From NCBI RefSeq assembly GCF_018361265.1, contig NZ_JAFLNH010000003.1, positions 40,501 through 104,500 on the forward strand: DNA of 64,000 bases. Reading direction: 5' to 3'. Origin of the DNA: Mycobacterium sp. SM1 (GTDB lineage Bacteria > Actinomycetota > Actinomycetes > Mycobacteriales > Mycobacteriaceae). The notes beneath the pieces are model-generated. The model worked only from the letters and a program-made list of their open reading frames with translations. It did not search any database and had not been told where the DNA came from. Shown one piece after another: positions 39,273 through 48,579 of this stretch. The position numbers and the translations under genes were made by a program. Position 1 is the first letter of the stretch. The number at the start of each line of letters is the position of its first letter.

Positions 39273-40166
39273 CTATGTGGGTGATTCGCGTGCCACGATC
39301 ACCGGCATGCGCGCGAACTGGGCGACCGTTTCGCTGACCGAACCCACCAGCATCCCGGCGAAGCCGCCCCGGCCGCGGCTACCGACCACGACCAGCTGAG
39401 CGTCCTCGGATCGCTCGATGAGTTGACGCGCCGGCTGATCGCGGACCACGACACGACGCACGCTCACATCGGGGTAACGTTCCCGCCAACCGGCCAGGCG
39501 CTCGGCGAGCACCTCTTCGGCCATCGGTTGTGTTGCCGGCCAGTCGATTCCCGGCCATTCGGAGACATCGGTATCGCTCCATGCGTGCAAAGCGACTAGC
39601 GCCACGTTGCGCCGCGAGGCCTCATCGAACGCGATCGCGGTGGCCAGCTCGGATGCCGACGAGCCGTCAATTCCGACCAACACCGGCGCCTGAGCGGGGT
39701 GGGGCATCAACGGATCCTCGTCGTGGACGATCCCCACCGGACAGGCCGCGTGGCGGATCAGCCCGGAACTGACCGACCCGAGCAGCCGGCCCGGCCACCT
39801 GCCCGTGCCGCGGGAGCCCGTCACCACCAACTCGGCGTTTTTGGACAGGTCGAGCAACGCGGGAACGGCCGGGGACGACAAGAGTTCGGTACGTACGCCG
39901 GCCGGTCCTCCCGACCGGCACGCCTCGGCAACGACCTTGGCCGCGTCATCGAGCAAGCGGCGGCCATGGTCTTGCTGCCATCGCGCCAAGCCGGGGGGCA
40001 ACGGGACATCCAGCCAGGTAGCCAAGTTCGGAGAGACCGCGTGGACAAGCGTCAGCGGGAGGTGTCGCAACTCGGCATCGCGTGCCGCCCAATACACCGC
40101 CACCTTGGCCGCCGGTGAGTCGTCGACTCCGACGACGATGCCCACATCCGTGTTTCCCGACGGCAT
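39273..40166 (-). CDS. universal stress protein, Rv2623-type
   Basis: A 297-residue tandem USP, the length of Rv2623 and very close to it ([60 protein letters not shown]). Both ATP motifs are intact: [15 protein letters not shown] and [15 protein letters not shown]. Rv2623 binds ATP and restrains growth in M. tuberculosis and is DosR induced. ATG 40166 with GGAG upstream. Convergent with dosS; divergent from the nitroreductase with a DosR-like box between. Confidence 0.93.
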   Translation of the reverse strand: MPSGNTDVGIVVGVDDSPAAKVAVYWAARDAELRHLPLTLVHAVSPNLATWLDVPLPPGLARWQQDHGRRLLDDAAKVVAEACRSGGPAGVRTELLSSPAVPALLDLSKNAELVVTGSRGTGRWPGRLLGSVSSGLIRHAACPVGIVHDEDPLMPHPAQAPVLVGIDGSSASELATAIAFDEASRRNVALVALHAWSDTDVSEWPGIDWPATQPMAEEVLAERLAGWRERYPDVSVRRVVVRDQPARQLIERSEDAQLVVVGSRGRGGFAGMLVGSVSETVAQFARMPVIVARESPT

Positions 40167-40272
40167 GCTTTCTCCGTTTCGCCCCAGATCGTCGCCGCAG
40201 TAATTCGGTTGCGACTTCGCAGAGCGTATCGCAGCGAGATACGCTGGCTTAGAGGGCATTCGTCACCGACCG

Positions 40273-40291
40273 GGGGGCCATTGGGCCCCAA
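40273..40291. promoter_or_regulatory. DosR-like box between USP and nitroreductase
   Basis: GGGGGCCATTGGGCCCCAA, symmetric variant of the GGGCCATTGG family seen at 4558. The 40167-40422 gap otherwise holds an imperfect inverted repeat (AAGTCC...GAGGTCTT, about 40330-40351) and no gene. Confidence 0.6.
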
Positions 40292-40422
40292 TGCAACGCT
40301 AATTCAGCGACAACCTGCGGTAGTCAAGAAGTCCTCTCAAGTGAGGTCTTTCTGCTCTAGGGACCCGGCAGCGGCCGCGGGATCCTGAATCAAGAGTGTT
40401 TGTTGGACTACAGAAAGCGGTC

Positions 40423-41466
40423 ATGCCGATGAGCGCCTCGTTTCCGGACCGCGAAACGGTCGAGGCGGCCTTATCCCTGGCGATCCGGGCACCCTCGGTG
40501 CATAACACCCAGCCCTGGCGGTGGCGGGTGGGCGACGAAAGCCTGCACCTGTATGCCGACCCGGGCCGGCGTCTGCCCCGCACCGACCCCGACTGCCGGG
40601 ATCTGATGTTGAGCTGCGGCATCGCCCTGCACCATTGCGTGGTCGCGTTGGCGGCTCTCGGCTGGCAAGCAAAAATCCACCGCCTACCCACCCCTGACGA
40701 GCCCGAACACCTTGCCGCCGTGGAGGTCTATCGCCAACCCGCCCACGAGCTCGATATCACGCTGGCGGCGGCGATCCCGCGGCGGCGCACCGACCGACGC
40801 CGTTACAGCTCGTGGCCCGTGCCTGCCAACGCCATCGTCCTGATGGGTGCGCGCGCCGCACGCGCCGGTGTGATGCTGCGCCAAATCGAGTCACTGCCCC
40901 GGTTGCAAAGCATTGTGGCGCAGGCAGTATGGCGGCATGCGAGGGATTACGATTACCTCACGGAGCTGACCACCTGGAGCGGGCGGTACGCGTCACTGGC
41001 CGGGGTGCCCGCCCGCAACACACCGGCACCCGACCCGGCCGCGCCGCTACCACCACGGCTGTTCGCCGGTCCTGCGCTGGCGCAGCCCCCGGGAACCGAC
41101 CCCGCCGCCGACAACGCCGTGGTGTTGGCGCTGGGCACCAAAGACGACAGTCCGCTGGCGCGGCTGCGCGCCGGCGAGGCCACCAGCCTGGTGCTGCTGA
41201 GCGCGACCGCGCTCGGCTTGGCGAGTTGCCCGGTCACCGAGCCACTGCAGATCCCCGAAACACGAGATGCCGTGCGGGCCGAGGTCTTCGGGATGAGCGG
41301 GTTCCCGCAGATGCTGCTGCGCGTGGGTTGGGCCCCCGTCAACGCCGACCCGTTACCGGCGACTCCGCGGCGCCCACTAGGCGACGTGGTCGAATGGGTT
41401 GCCGGGTCAGGAACGGACGACAAGCACCGAGCACTCCGGTCGGCCGAGAATAGCCTGGCCGATTAG
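40423..41466 (+). CDS. Acg-family nitroreductase-like flavoprotein (Rv3131-type)
   Basis: A 347-residue protein of the Acg group. RAPSVHNTQPWRWRVGD, SCGIALHHCVVALAALGWQAKI, IPRRRTDRRRYSSWPVP and GFPQMLLRVGWAPVNADPLP match Rv3131 closely. The family has a nitroreductase fold; M. tuberculosis members are DosR regulated and thought to bind flavin, possibly to sequester FMN rather than reduce nitro groups. ATG 40423 preferred. Its 3' end overlaps the convergent USP by 60 bp. Confidence 0.9.
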   Translation: MPMSASFPDRETVEAALSLAIRAPSVHNTQPWRWRVGDESLHLYADPGRRLPRTDPDCRDLMLSCGIALHHCVVALAALGWQAKIHRLPTPDEPEHLAAVEVYRQPAHELDITLAAAIPRRRTDRRRYSSWPVPANAIVLMGARAARAGVMLRQIESLPRLQSIVAQAVWRHARDYDYLTELTTWSGRYASLAGVPARNTPAPDPAAPLPPRLFAGPALAQPPGTDPAADNAVVLALGTKDDSPLARLRAGEATSLVLLSATALGLASCPVTEPLQIPETRDAVRAEVFGMSGFPQMLLRVGWAPVNADPLPATPRRPLGDVVEWVAGSGTDDKHRALRSAENSLAD

Positions 41467-42234
41467 CTCGCCGACCTGATCCGCCTCAGAGCTGCCGATC
41501 ACGGCAAGCTGGACCCGCTCCTCGTTGCCGGCGAGGAATTCGGTGATTCCGGTGCGCGCGCCAACGGGGTAGACGTGCACGCCGGGGTAGCGTCGGCCCC
41601 AGGCCCGCAGTCGGCTGTCCAGCTGGTCGGGTGCCTCGTGCCCGTCACCCGGCAGCTCCCCGATGGCAAGCACCGGCGCGTGGCGCCGCTGGGCTTCCTC
41701 CATCGCGTGCGCAATTACGTCGTCGGCGTCGGGGGAAGCCGTGGGGGAAGAGGCCTGGACCGAGACCACGATCCAGCCGCTATCCGCATCGGGCCGCCCC
41801 GTGCCACGGATGATGGCGACTGGACACCGGGCTGACCGCGCCAGCTCGGCGGCGGTGGATCCCAGCGGTCCGCGGGCGAAGCGCCCGATGCCCACCGAGC
41901 CGACACACACCATGTCGGCGTGGCGGGATTCGGCGATCAGCACGGCCACCGGACTGCCGCGTTCAATCACGGTCTCCACCGTGACGGGTTGCGCCACCGC
42001 CGCCACCGCAGCAGCGGCGCTGCGCAGCGCGGCCTCCCCGTATTCGAGTTCCAGGCGCTTGCCCTGCGCAGGCGGGGCCGCCTCCGGCTGGGCCCGGTCG
42101 GGGATCACATGGATCAGCCGCAGCGGGACATCGCGGCTAACGGCTTCATCGACCGCCCACTGCGCTGCGGCGAGAGCCGCTTGCGAGCCGTCGATCCCGA
42201 CGACCACCGACCTGCGGGTATGCGCGTTGCTCAT
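41407..42234 (-). CDS. universal stress protein, tandem
   Basis: A 275-residue two-domain USP (VVVGIDGSQAALAAAQWAVD). First domain ATP motif intact (GSVGIGRFARGPLGS); the second (GSSEADQVGELIGQ) is degenerate, as in the dosR-linked USP. ATG 42234 has AAGGAA upstream. A much longer frame through 43437 is antisense to the NO reductase and not used. Confidence 0.87.
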   Translation of the reverse strand: MSNAHTRRSVVVGIDGSQAALAAAQWAVDEAVSRDVPLRLIHVIPDRAQPEAAPPAQGKRLELEYGEAALRSAAAAVAAVAQPVTVETVIERGSPVAVLIAESRHADMVCVGSVGIGRFARGPLGSTAAELARSARCPVAIIRGTGRPDADSGWIVVSVQASSPTASPDADDVIAHAMEEAQRRHAPVLAIGELPGDGHEAPDQLDSRLRAWGRRYPGVHVYPVGARTGITEFLAGNEERVQLAVIGSSEADQVGELIGQAILGRPECSVLVVRS

Positions 42235-42401
42235 CTGTGTGCGGTTCCTTGGCTCACGGGGATCTGCGACAACGTCCACGCTATGCCGCGGCGCCGGCGG
42301 CGAATACCGCCCCCCGGCTCGCGGCTTCCCGCCGCTCCCCCGGCGGCCGAGCACGCGCCAGCGGTGCCACCGAATTTCGCGTGTCGACAATGAGTTAAAT
42401 T

Positions 42402-42417
42402 CTGGGAACTGGGCCAC
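42402..42417 (+). promoter_or_regulatory. possible DosR-like box upstream of NO reductase
   Basis: CTGGGAACTGGGCCAC, 22 bp before the NO reductase start. A weak match; close to the start for an activator. Nothing else is visible in 42235-42438 apart from GC-rich sequence. Confidence 0.3.
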
Positions 42418-42438
42418 TTGTCGGCGAAAGGACACGCG

Positions 42439-44772
42439 ATGGCATCCGAGGCAGCGCAGGCACGGCACCCCGGGGCGGCAACCTCGCAACCGCTGATCGG
42501 CAAGGGCTGGATCCAGGGCGTGGCGCTGGTGCTGATCTTCGGTTTCCTGGTGATGGGCATCCTGGTCTATCGCACCTACAGCGCCTCGATGCCGCTGCCG
42601 GACAAGGTGGTCAGCCCGTCCGGTGAGGTGCTGTTCACCGGCCCGCAGATTACCCGCGGGCAGGAGCTCTACCAGGCTCACGGCCTGATGGAATACGGGT
42701 CGGTGCTCGGGCATGGCGCCTACCTCGGACCCGACTACACCGCGGAGTATCTGCGCCTGGCCACCGACGATGTCGCCGCCCAATGGCGCGCGGAGGGCGT
42801 GGCCGACCCGCGTGACCTGGTGGTCAGCGAATTTCGCACCAACCGCTACAACCCGAGCACCAAAACTCTGGTGTTCACCGACAAGCAGGCCCGGGCGTTT
42901 GACGACATTCGACGCCACTACGCGGCGTATTTCGGCGAGAACTCCACCAAATACGGCCTGCGGCCGCGAGCGATCACCGGCGAGGCTCAAATCCATGACT
43001 TGACAGCGTTTTTCGCATGGACTGCCTGGGCGTCGGCGGCGCTGCGGCCCGGCCATGACTACAGCTACACCAACAACTGGCCACCCGAGCAGCGGGTGGA
43101 CAACGGTCCGACCGCGCAGCTGATCGTCTGGTCGGCGCTGTCGCTGGTCGCGCTGCTGGGCGGCATCGGGGTGATGTTGGCCGTCTATGGCCGCTGGAGC
43201 CAGCAGGTGGGCTGGCACAGCGCCGAGGCGACCACGTTGTCGTTTCGCGAGCCCGGCGAGGTGAGCCTGACCCCGGCGCAGCGGGCCGCGGTCTGGTTTT
43301 TCGCGATCGTGTCGGTACTGTTTTTCGCGCAGACCCTGCTGGGCGCGGCCGCCGAGCACTACCGGGCGGACCTGAGTAATTTCTTCGGGCTGGACCTGGC
43401 CCGGCTGCTGCCGTTCAACCTGGCGCGCACCTGGCATGTGCAGTTGACGTTGTTCTGGACCGCGGCCTCGTTTCTGGCCGGCGGCATCTTTCTGGTGCCC
43501 TTCATCGCGCGCCGTGAGCCGCGACGGCAGGCCTGGCTGGTCTACGGGTTGCTGGGCGCGGTCGCGGTGGTGGTCTTCGGCTCGCTGATCAGCGAGGCGC
43601 TGTCCATCTACGGCGTTATTCCGGCGGGAACGCTGTTCAGCCAGCAGTGGGAGTATCTGGATCTGCCGCGGCTGTGGCAGATCCTGCTGGTGGTCGGCAT
43701 GTTTTTATGGATCGCGATCATCTGGCGGGGAATGCGGGCCCGGCTGCACGGGGAATCGAAGATGAACATGCCGTGGATGTTCTTCTTCGCCGGGTTGGCG
43801 ATCCCGACGTTTTACACGATCGGGCTTTTGGCCAGCAGCGGCACCCACTACACGGCCGCCGACTTCTGGCGGTTCTGGGTGGTGCACCTGTGGGTCGAGG
43901 ACTTTTTGGAGCTGTTTACCACGGTGATGGTGGCCTACATCTTCGTTTTGCTGGGGGTGGTGCGCGAACGGGTCGCGCTGGGCGTGATCTACCTGGACAT
44001 CATCTTGTACTCGGCCGGCGGGGTGATCGGCACCATGCATCACCTGTATTTCTCCGGCACCCCGGTGGAGCACATGGCGCTGGGGGCGTTCTTTTCGGCC
44101 GCCGAGGTGATTCCGCTGACCTTCCTGACGGTGGAGGCGTGGGCGTTTCTGCAGCTGGGGTCGCGCCAGCAGGCCGGCGACGCCCGGCCGTTCCCGCACC
44201 GCTGGGCGGTGATGTTCCTGGTCGCGGTCGGATTCTGGAACTTCTTGGGCGCGGGAATCTTCGGGTTTTTGATCAACCTGCCGGTGGTGTCTTACTACCA
44301 GATCGGCACCGCGCTGACCGCTAACCACGGGCATGCGGCGATGATGGGGGTGTATGGAATGCTCGCCGTCGGGCTGGCGATGTTCGCGTTCCGCTACGTG
44401 ATCCCGCCGGAGAAGTGGCCGGAGAAATGGGCGCGACTGTGCTTCTGGTCGCTGAACATCGGCTTGGCCTGGATGGTGTTCGCCACCCTGCTACCGTTGG
44501 GGGTGCTGCAGCTGTATCACGCGGTCAACGACGGCTATTTCGAGGCGCGGTCGCTGGGTTATATCACCAGGCCGGGCAATGCGTTGCTGGAGTGGATGCG
44601 ATTGCCCGGCGATGTGATCTTCATCGCCGGCGGCGTGGTGCCGTTCATGTGGATCGCGTGGACGGCCCTGCGTAATTTCCGCTCGGGATCAACCGCCCGG
44701 GAATTGCCCGAGCATCCGCTGTACACCGAGGCCGGCGCCCGCGCCGGCGCGGCGGCCCCGGCGAAGGAGTGA
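42439..44772 (+). CDS. norZ: quinol-dependent nitric oxide reductase (qNOR)
   Basis: A 777-residue single-chain NO reductase. N-terminal helix, extracytoplasmic domain without a CxxCH heme c motif (so quinol, not cytochrome c, is donor), then about 12 helices. Key residues: HLWVEDFLELF (about 482; His and Glu of the FeB site), GTMHHLYF (about 530; two more His), HGHAAMMGVYGM (about 629; heme ligands). Reduces 2 NO to N2O. AAAGGA precedes ATG 42439. It heads an operon with a membrane zinc-ribbon protein and an SPFH protein. Fits NO detoxification beside NO-sensing DosS. Confidence 0.93.
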   Translation: MASEAAQARHPGAATSQPLIGKGWIQGVALVLIFGFLVMGILVYRTYSASMPLPDKVVSPSGEVLFTGPQITRGQELYQAHGLMEYGSVLGHGAYLGPDYTAEYLRLATDDVAAQWRAEGVADPRDLVVSEFRTNRYNPSTKTLVFTDKQARAFDDIRRHYAAYFGENSTKYGLRPRAITGEAQIHDLTAFFAWTAWASAALRPGHDYSYTNNWPPEQRVDNGPTAQLIVWSALSLVALLGGIGVMLAVYGRWSQQVGWHSAEATTLSFREPGEVSLTPAQRAAVWFFAIVSVLFFAQTLLGAAAEHYRADLSNFFGLDLARLLPFNLARTWHVQLTLFWTAASFLAGGIFLVPFIARREPRRQAWLVYGLLGAVAVVVFGSLISEALSIYGVIPAGTLFSQQWEYLDLPRLWQILLVVGMFLWIAIIWRGMRARLHGESKMNMPWMFFFAGLAIPTFYTIGLLASSGTHYTAADFWRFWVVHLWVEDFLELFTTVMVAYIFVLLGVVRERVALGVIYLDIILYSAGGVIGTMHHLYFSGTPVEHMALGAFFSAAEVIPLTFLTVEAWAFLQLGSRQQAGDARPFPHRWAVMFLVAVGFWNFLGAGIFGFLINLPVVSYYQIGTALTANHGHAAMMGVYGMLAVGLAMFAFRYVIPPEKWPEKWARLCFWSLNIGLAWMVFATLLPLGVLQLYHAVNDGYFEARSLGYITRPGNALLEWMRLPGDVIFIAGGVVPFMWIAWTALRNFRSGSTARELPEHPLYTEAGARAGAAAPAKE

Positions 44773-44775
44773 GGC

Positions 44776-45402
44776 ATGGGCGCACCCGCGGTGTCGGTGT
44801 GGCTGGTCAGCGGGTACGCGCTGGCTCTGGTCGCGCTGGGGTGGGGCTTCGACGAGATGGCGCGCCGGATTTCGCGGCGCGCCGCGCGGTGGCGCACCGG
44901 TGGTTTTCGCTACCACCCGGATCACGACGCCTGGGTGTGCCCGCAGGACCACTGGCTGTGGCCGACATCGTTCGATCCGGCGCACCGGGTGCTGCGCTAC
45001 CGGGCGTCGCCGGTGGTGTGCAACAGCTGCCCGGTCAAGCCCGCCTGTACGACGTCGGATCACGGCCGGGAGATCAGCCGCGAGATCGATCCGTGGCCGC
45101 ATTCGGACGCGGGCCGCTTCCACCGCGGTATCGCCTGCTCGGTGGCCGGCCTGGGCGTGGTGATGCCGCTGGCGATGCTGATCGGTCACCACGGGACCGC
45201 CGACGCGCTGCTGCTGCTCGTCACCGTCTTGGTGGTGCTGATTGCGGGACTGCCGCTGGCGCGGCACCTGTGGGATACGCCGTCGAACGCGCCCGAGCAT
45301 CTGCCGCACCGCAACGGCCTGGAGGATCAGGCCGCCGCCGCCATCGACCGGTACTCCACCCGCTGGGGCGGCGGGTGGGAGGATCCGAAAGATCGACGGT
45401 GA
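44776..45402 (+). CDS. membrane protein with transposase-like zinc-ribbon domain
   Basis: A 208-residue protein: one N-terminal helix (about 7-26), then a soluble domain with Cys55 (WVCPQDH) and CNSCPVKPAC (Cys82, 85, 91) followed by TTSDHGREISR, then two helices (about 120-165). The soluble domain resembles the zinc-ribbon tail of IS1182-type transposases (CP..., CxxCPxKxxCT, then Arg), but no DDE domain is present. Starts 3 bp after norZ and overlaps the SPFH gene start as GTGA, so all three are co-translated. Function unknown; perhaps a metal or redox-sensing assembly factor for the NO reductase. Confidence 0.78.
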   Translation: MGAPAVSVWLVSGYALALVALGWGFDEMARRISRRAARWRTGGFRYHPDHDAWVCPQDHWLWPTSFDPAHRVLRYRASPVVCNSCPVKPACTTSDHGREISREIDPWPHSDAGRFHRGIACSVAGLGVVMPLAMLIGHHGTADALLLLVTVLVVLIAGLPLARHLWDTPSNAPEHLPHRNGLEDQAAAAIDRYSTRWGGGWEDPKDRR

Positions 45403-46196
45403 GCGCCGTGGTGATCGGCGTGGCCGCCACGGCGGTGGCGGTGTTGGTCGCGTTGTCGTTCGTCGCACTGGTAGTGCTGCGCGAATACGAGCGCGGGGTG
45501 GTGTTTCGGATGGGTCACATCAGGCCGCTGTACGGGCCCGGCCTGAGGCTTCTGATTCCGTTGGTGGATAAGATGATCCGCGTCGACCAACGGGTTGTCA
45601 CGCTGACCATCCCGCCGCAAGAGGTGATCACCCGCGACAACGTGCCCGCCCGGGTGAACGCCGTGGTGATGTTTCAGGTGGTGGATCCGCTGAAAGCGAT
45701 TCTCGCGGTGGAGAATTATGCGGTCGCTACCTCGCAGATCGCCCAGACGACGCTACGGTCGCTGCTTGGCAGGGCCGACCTGGACACCCTGCTGGCGCAC
45801 CGGGAAGATCTCAACACCGACCTGCGGGCCGTCATCGAAAAGCAGACCGAGCCCTGGGGGGTGCAAGTGCGGGTGGTCGAGATCAAAGACGTCGAGATCC
45901 CCGAGTCGATGCAGCGGGCGATGGCCCGCGAAGCCGAGGCTGAACGGGAACGCCGAGCTAAAGTCATCAACGCCCGCGGGGAGCTGCAGGCCTCCGAGGA
46001 ACTGCGTGAAGCCGCCGAAACGTTGTCGAAAAACCCGGCATCGCTTCAATTGCGCTATTTGCAAACCCTGCTGGAGCTGGGCGCGGACCAGAACTCGACC
46101 GTGGTGTTTCCGCTGCCGGTCGACATCATCACCCCGTTTTTGAGACACCCCGAAGTGTTACACGACATCGCCGGTGCGATAATCGAACGTCGTTGA
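45399..46196 (+). CDS. SPFH/Band 7 (slipin-type) membrane protein
   Basis: A 265-residue stomatin/slipin: one N-terminal helix (VAVLVALSFVALVVLREYE), Band 7 domain (GVVFRMGHIRPLYGPGLRLL, VTLTIPPQEVITRDNVPARV, VDPLKAILAVENY), then a charged helical region (AREAEAERERRAKVINARGE). Forms membrane microdomains that scaffold or protect complexes. GTG start coupled to the zinc-ribbon protein. Confidence 0.9.
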   Translation: MSAVVIGVAATAVAVLVALSFVALVVLREYERGVVFRMGHIRPLYGPGLRLLIPLVDKMIRVDQRVVTLTIPPQEVITRDNVPARVNAVVMFQVVDPLKAILAVENYAVATSQIAQTTLRSLLGRADLDTLLAHREDLNTDLRAVIEKQTEPWGVQVRVVEIKDVEIPESMQRAMAREAEAERERRAKVINARGELQASEELREAAETLSKNPASLQLRYLQTLLELGADQNSTVVFPLPVDIITPFLRHPEVLHDIAGAIIERR

Positions 46197-46221
46197 GCCG
46201 TAGTCGGGCCCTCAGCCGAAC

Positions 46222-46259
46222 AGGGCCCAATGGCATTGCGCCGAGGACCAATTGCCCTG
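46222..46259 (+). promoter_or_regulatory. two DosR-like boxes upstream of second nitroreductase
   Basis: AGGGCCCAATGGCA (46222-46235) and GAGGACCAATTGCCCTG (46243-46259). On the minus strand the latter reads GGGCAATTGGTCCT, one base from the box at 4569. Confidence 0.58.
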
Positions 46260-46313
46260 CCGCCGCGGCCGGTTTCGGAGGAAACTTACGGCAGGCGAGA
46301 ATCGGAGGTCCAG

Positions 46314-47294
46314 ATGGCTGCCACGAGCCCGGCGATTGACGTCATCAAAGATGGGGTGCGGTTGGCCTGCCGCGCGCCGTCGCATTATAACGCCCAGCCG
46401 TGGCTGTGGGTCCTGGCGGGCGCCGCGGTCCACCTGCTTTTGGACCCGAGCCGGGTGATGACCTCCGACGGGTCGGGCCGGCAGGCGGTGATCGGTTGCG
46501 GCGCGGCGCTGGATCACCTTCGGGTGGCGATGGCCGCATCCGGCTGGCAGGCACAGATCGACCGGTTCCCGGATCCCACGGATCCGAATCATCTGGCGTC
46601 GGTTCGCTTCATTCCGGCGCGGCCTGTGACCGCCGCGCAGCGCCACCGCGCCGACGCGATTTTAATGCGTCGCACCGACCGGTTGCCGTTCATGGCACCC
46701 AGCGACTGGCAAGCGCTCGAGCCGCTGCTGCGCACGGCCGTCGACGGCGATACCGTGCAGTTAGACGTGCTGCCCGAGGACATGCGCTCGTGCCTGGCGG
46801 ACGCCTCCCGCCTCGCCGATTCGCTGCGCCTTTATGACTCCACCTATCATAACGAACTTTCCTGGTGGACAGCGCCTTTCGAAGCATCAGAGGGCATCCC
46901 GTACAGTTCGCTGGTGTCGGCGGCCGAGGGTGAGCGGGTTGACGTGCGGCGGGAGTTCCCGGTGGCGCACCATGCCGAGAGGCGCACCGAAGTCGCGGAA
47001 GACAACTCGACGATTCTGCTGCTATCCACCGGCGAGGACAGCCGCGCCGCCGCATTGGCCACCGGAGAAGCCCTCTCCGGCGTTCTGCTGGAATGCACAA
47101 TGGCCGGCCTGGCCACCTGCCCGGTAACCCACATCACCGAGCTGCAGGTCACCCGGGAGATGATCGAGGCGTGCCTGGGGCGCGACACCATGCCCCAAAT
47201 CTTCATCCGCGTGGGCGTGGCGCCCGCCACCGAAGAGCCGCCGCCCCCAACGCCGCGGCGGCCACTCGACGAGGTGCTGCGGGTGCAGGATTGA
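46314..47294 (+). CDS. Acg-family nitroreductase-like flavoprotein
   Basis: A 326-residue Acg-group protein, distinct from that at 40423: RAPSHYNAQPWLWVLAGAAV, GCGAALDHLRVAMAASGWQA, RRTDRLPFMAPSDW, TMPQIFIRVGVAP. In the first motif Val-His is His-Tyr. ATG 46314 with GGAGG upstream. Expected flavin binding; redox role unproven. DosR-like boxes lie 55-92 bp upstream. Confidence 0.87.
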   Translation: MAATSPAIDVIKDGVRLACRAPSHYNAQPWLWVLAGAAVHLLLDPSRVMTSDGSGRQAVIGCGAALDHLRVAMAASGWQAQIDRFPDPTDPNHLASVRFIPARPVTAAQRHRADAILMRRTDRLPFMAPSDWQALEPLLRTAVDGDTVQLDVLPEDMRSCLADASRLADSLRLYDSTYHNELSWWTAPFEASEGIPYSSLVSAAEGERVDVRREFPVAHHAERRTEVAEDNSTILLLSTGEDSRAAALATGEALSGVLLECTMAGLATCPVTHITELQVTREMIEACLGRDTMPQIFIRVGVAPATEEPPPPTPRRPLDEVLRVQD

Positions 47295-47349
47295 CGGCCG
47301 GTGGCGCGGGTGGGGGGATGCGCGGATGCTCGGCCGCCTACCGCAGCGC

Positions 47350-48579
47350 TCACAACACGATGCGGGTGGGGTGCTGCAGCAGCGTGGTCAGATCGGCGAG
47401 AAACTGCGCGCCGGTGGCGCCGTCGAGGACGCGATGGTCGATGGCCAGGGTAAGCGCCAGGGTGGTGCCTACGGTCAACCGGCCGTCGCGGACGATGGGA
47501 CTCTCGGTCGCCGCGCCCACCGCCAGGATGGCCGCCTGCGGCGGATTGATGACGGCGGTGAACTGGTCGACACCGTACATGCCGAGGTTGCTGATGGTGA
47601 AGGTCGCGCCGCTGATCTCCTCGAGCGAAAGCCGGCCGCTGCGGGCGCGTTCCGCCAGCGCGTGGGCCTCGCGGCTGAGCTGGGAGAGGGTCTTGCGGTC
47701 GGCGTCATGCAGAACCGGGACAATCAGCCCGTCGGCCACGGCGACGGCCACACCGATGTGGACGCGGCGATGGCGCAGCAGCCGGGTCTCGCCCCAGGAG
47801 GAGTTGACCTCGGGATGCGTGATGAGCGCCTGAGCGCACGCTTTGACCAGCAGGTCGGTGACGCTGACCTTGATGCCCGTGGCCGCCAGCTCGGCGTTGA
47901 TCTGGGAGCGAAAGGCCAGCAAAGCGTCGGCATGCACGACGCGGGTGAGATAGAAGTGCGGTGCCTGGCGGGCGCTTTCGGCAAGGCGCTGGGCGGTGAG
48001 CCGGCGCACCCGGGTCAACGGAATCTCCTCGGTGTCCGGGCCCGCCTGGGCCGGCGGTGTCACGGGCGCTGGCCGGGCTGCCGGCTGAGCGGCGGACGCC
48101 GCGGCGATCGCCTTGTCGATATCGGCACGGATGATCCGCCCCTCGGGGCCGCTGCCAGTGATGGTGGCCAGGTCGATCCCGTGCTCGCGGGCCAGCCGGC
48201 GCACCAGCGGGGTCGCGCGCACCGCCGTGTCGGCGGGTGCGGGGCCCGGCGGGGGCGCGGCGGGCGGGGCCGATCGCGGTGCGGTGGGTGCGCCCGGTGC
48301 GGCGGGGGCCGATGGGGTTTCGGCGGCGGCCCCGGGCGCGCCCATGGTCGAGTCGATCACCGCGATGGGGGTGCCGATCGGCACGGTGGTGCCTTCAGCC
48401 ACCAGGATCCGGGTGAGGATTCCCTCGTCGTAGGCCTCCAGCTCCATGGTGGCCTTGTCGGTTTCGATCTCGGCTAGCACGTCGCCCTTGTGCACCGGGT
48501 CGCCTTGGTGTTTGAGCCAGCTGCCGATGACTCCCTCTTGCATGGTGTCCGACAAACGGGGCATCAGCACCTCAGGCAT
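47350..48579 (-). CDS. pdhC: dihydrolipoamide acyltransferase E2
   Basis: A 409-residue E2 component: N-terminal lipoyl domain with lipoyl Lys in [13 protein letters not shown] (about 44), Pro/Ala-rich linker, E3/E1-binding domain ([20 protein letters not shown]), and catalytic domain ending in [15 protein letters not shown] with the active His/Asp. Transfers the acyl group to CoA. Overlaps the E1 beta stop by 8 bp. Confidence 0.93.
   Translation of the reverse strand: MPEVLMPRLSDTMQEGVIGSWLKHQGDPVHKGDVLAEIETDKATMELEAYDEGILTRILVAEGTTVPIGTPIAVIDSTMGAPGAAAETPSAPAAPGAPTAPRSAPPAAPPPGPAPADTAVRATPLVRRLAREHGIDLATITGSGPEGRIIRADIDKAIAAASAAQPAARPAPVTPPAQAGPDTEEIPLTRVRRLTAQRLAESARQAPHFYLTRVVHADALLAFRSQINAELAATGIKVSVTDLLVKACAQALITHPEVNSSWGETRLLRHRRVHIGVAVAVADGLIVPVLHDADRKTLSQLSREAHALAERARSGRLSLEEISGATFTISNLGMYGVDQFTAVINPPQAAILAVGAATESPIVRDGRLTVGTTLALTLAIDHRVLDGATGAQFLADLTTLLQHPTRIVL

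Noticed and set aside
41407..43437. Extended 676-codon version of the USP gene
   Set aside because: The extra N-terminal 400 codons are antisense to the NO reductase and have no domain; ATG 42234 with a ribosome site begins the true USP.
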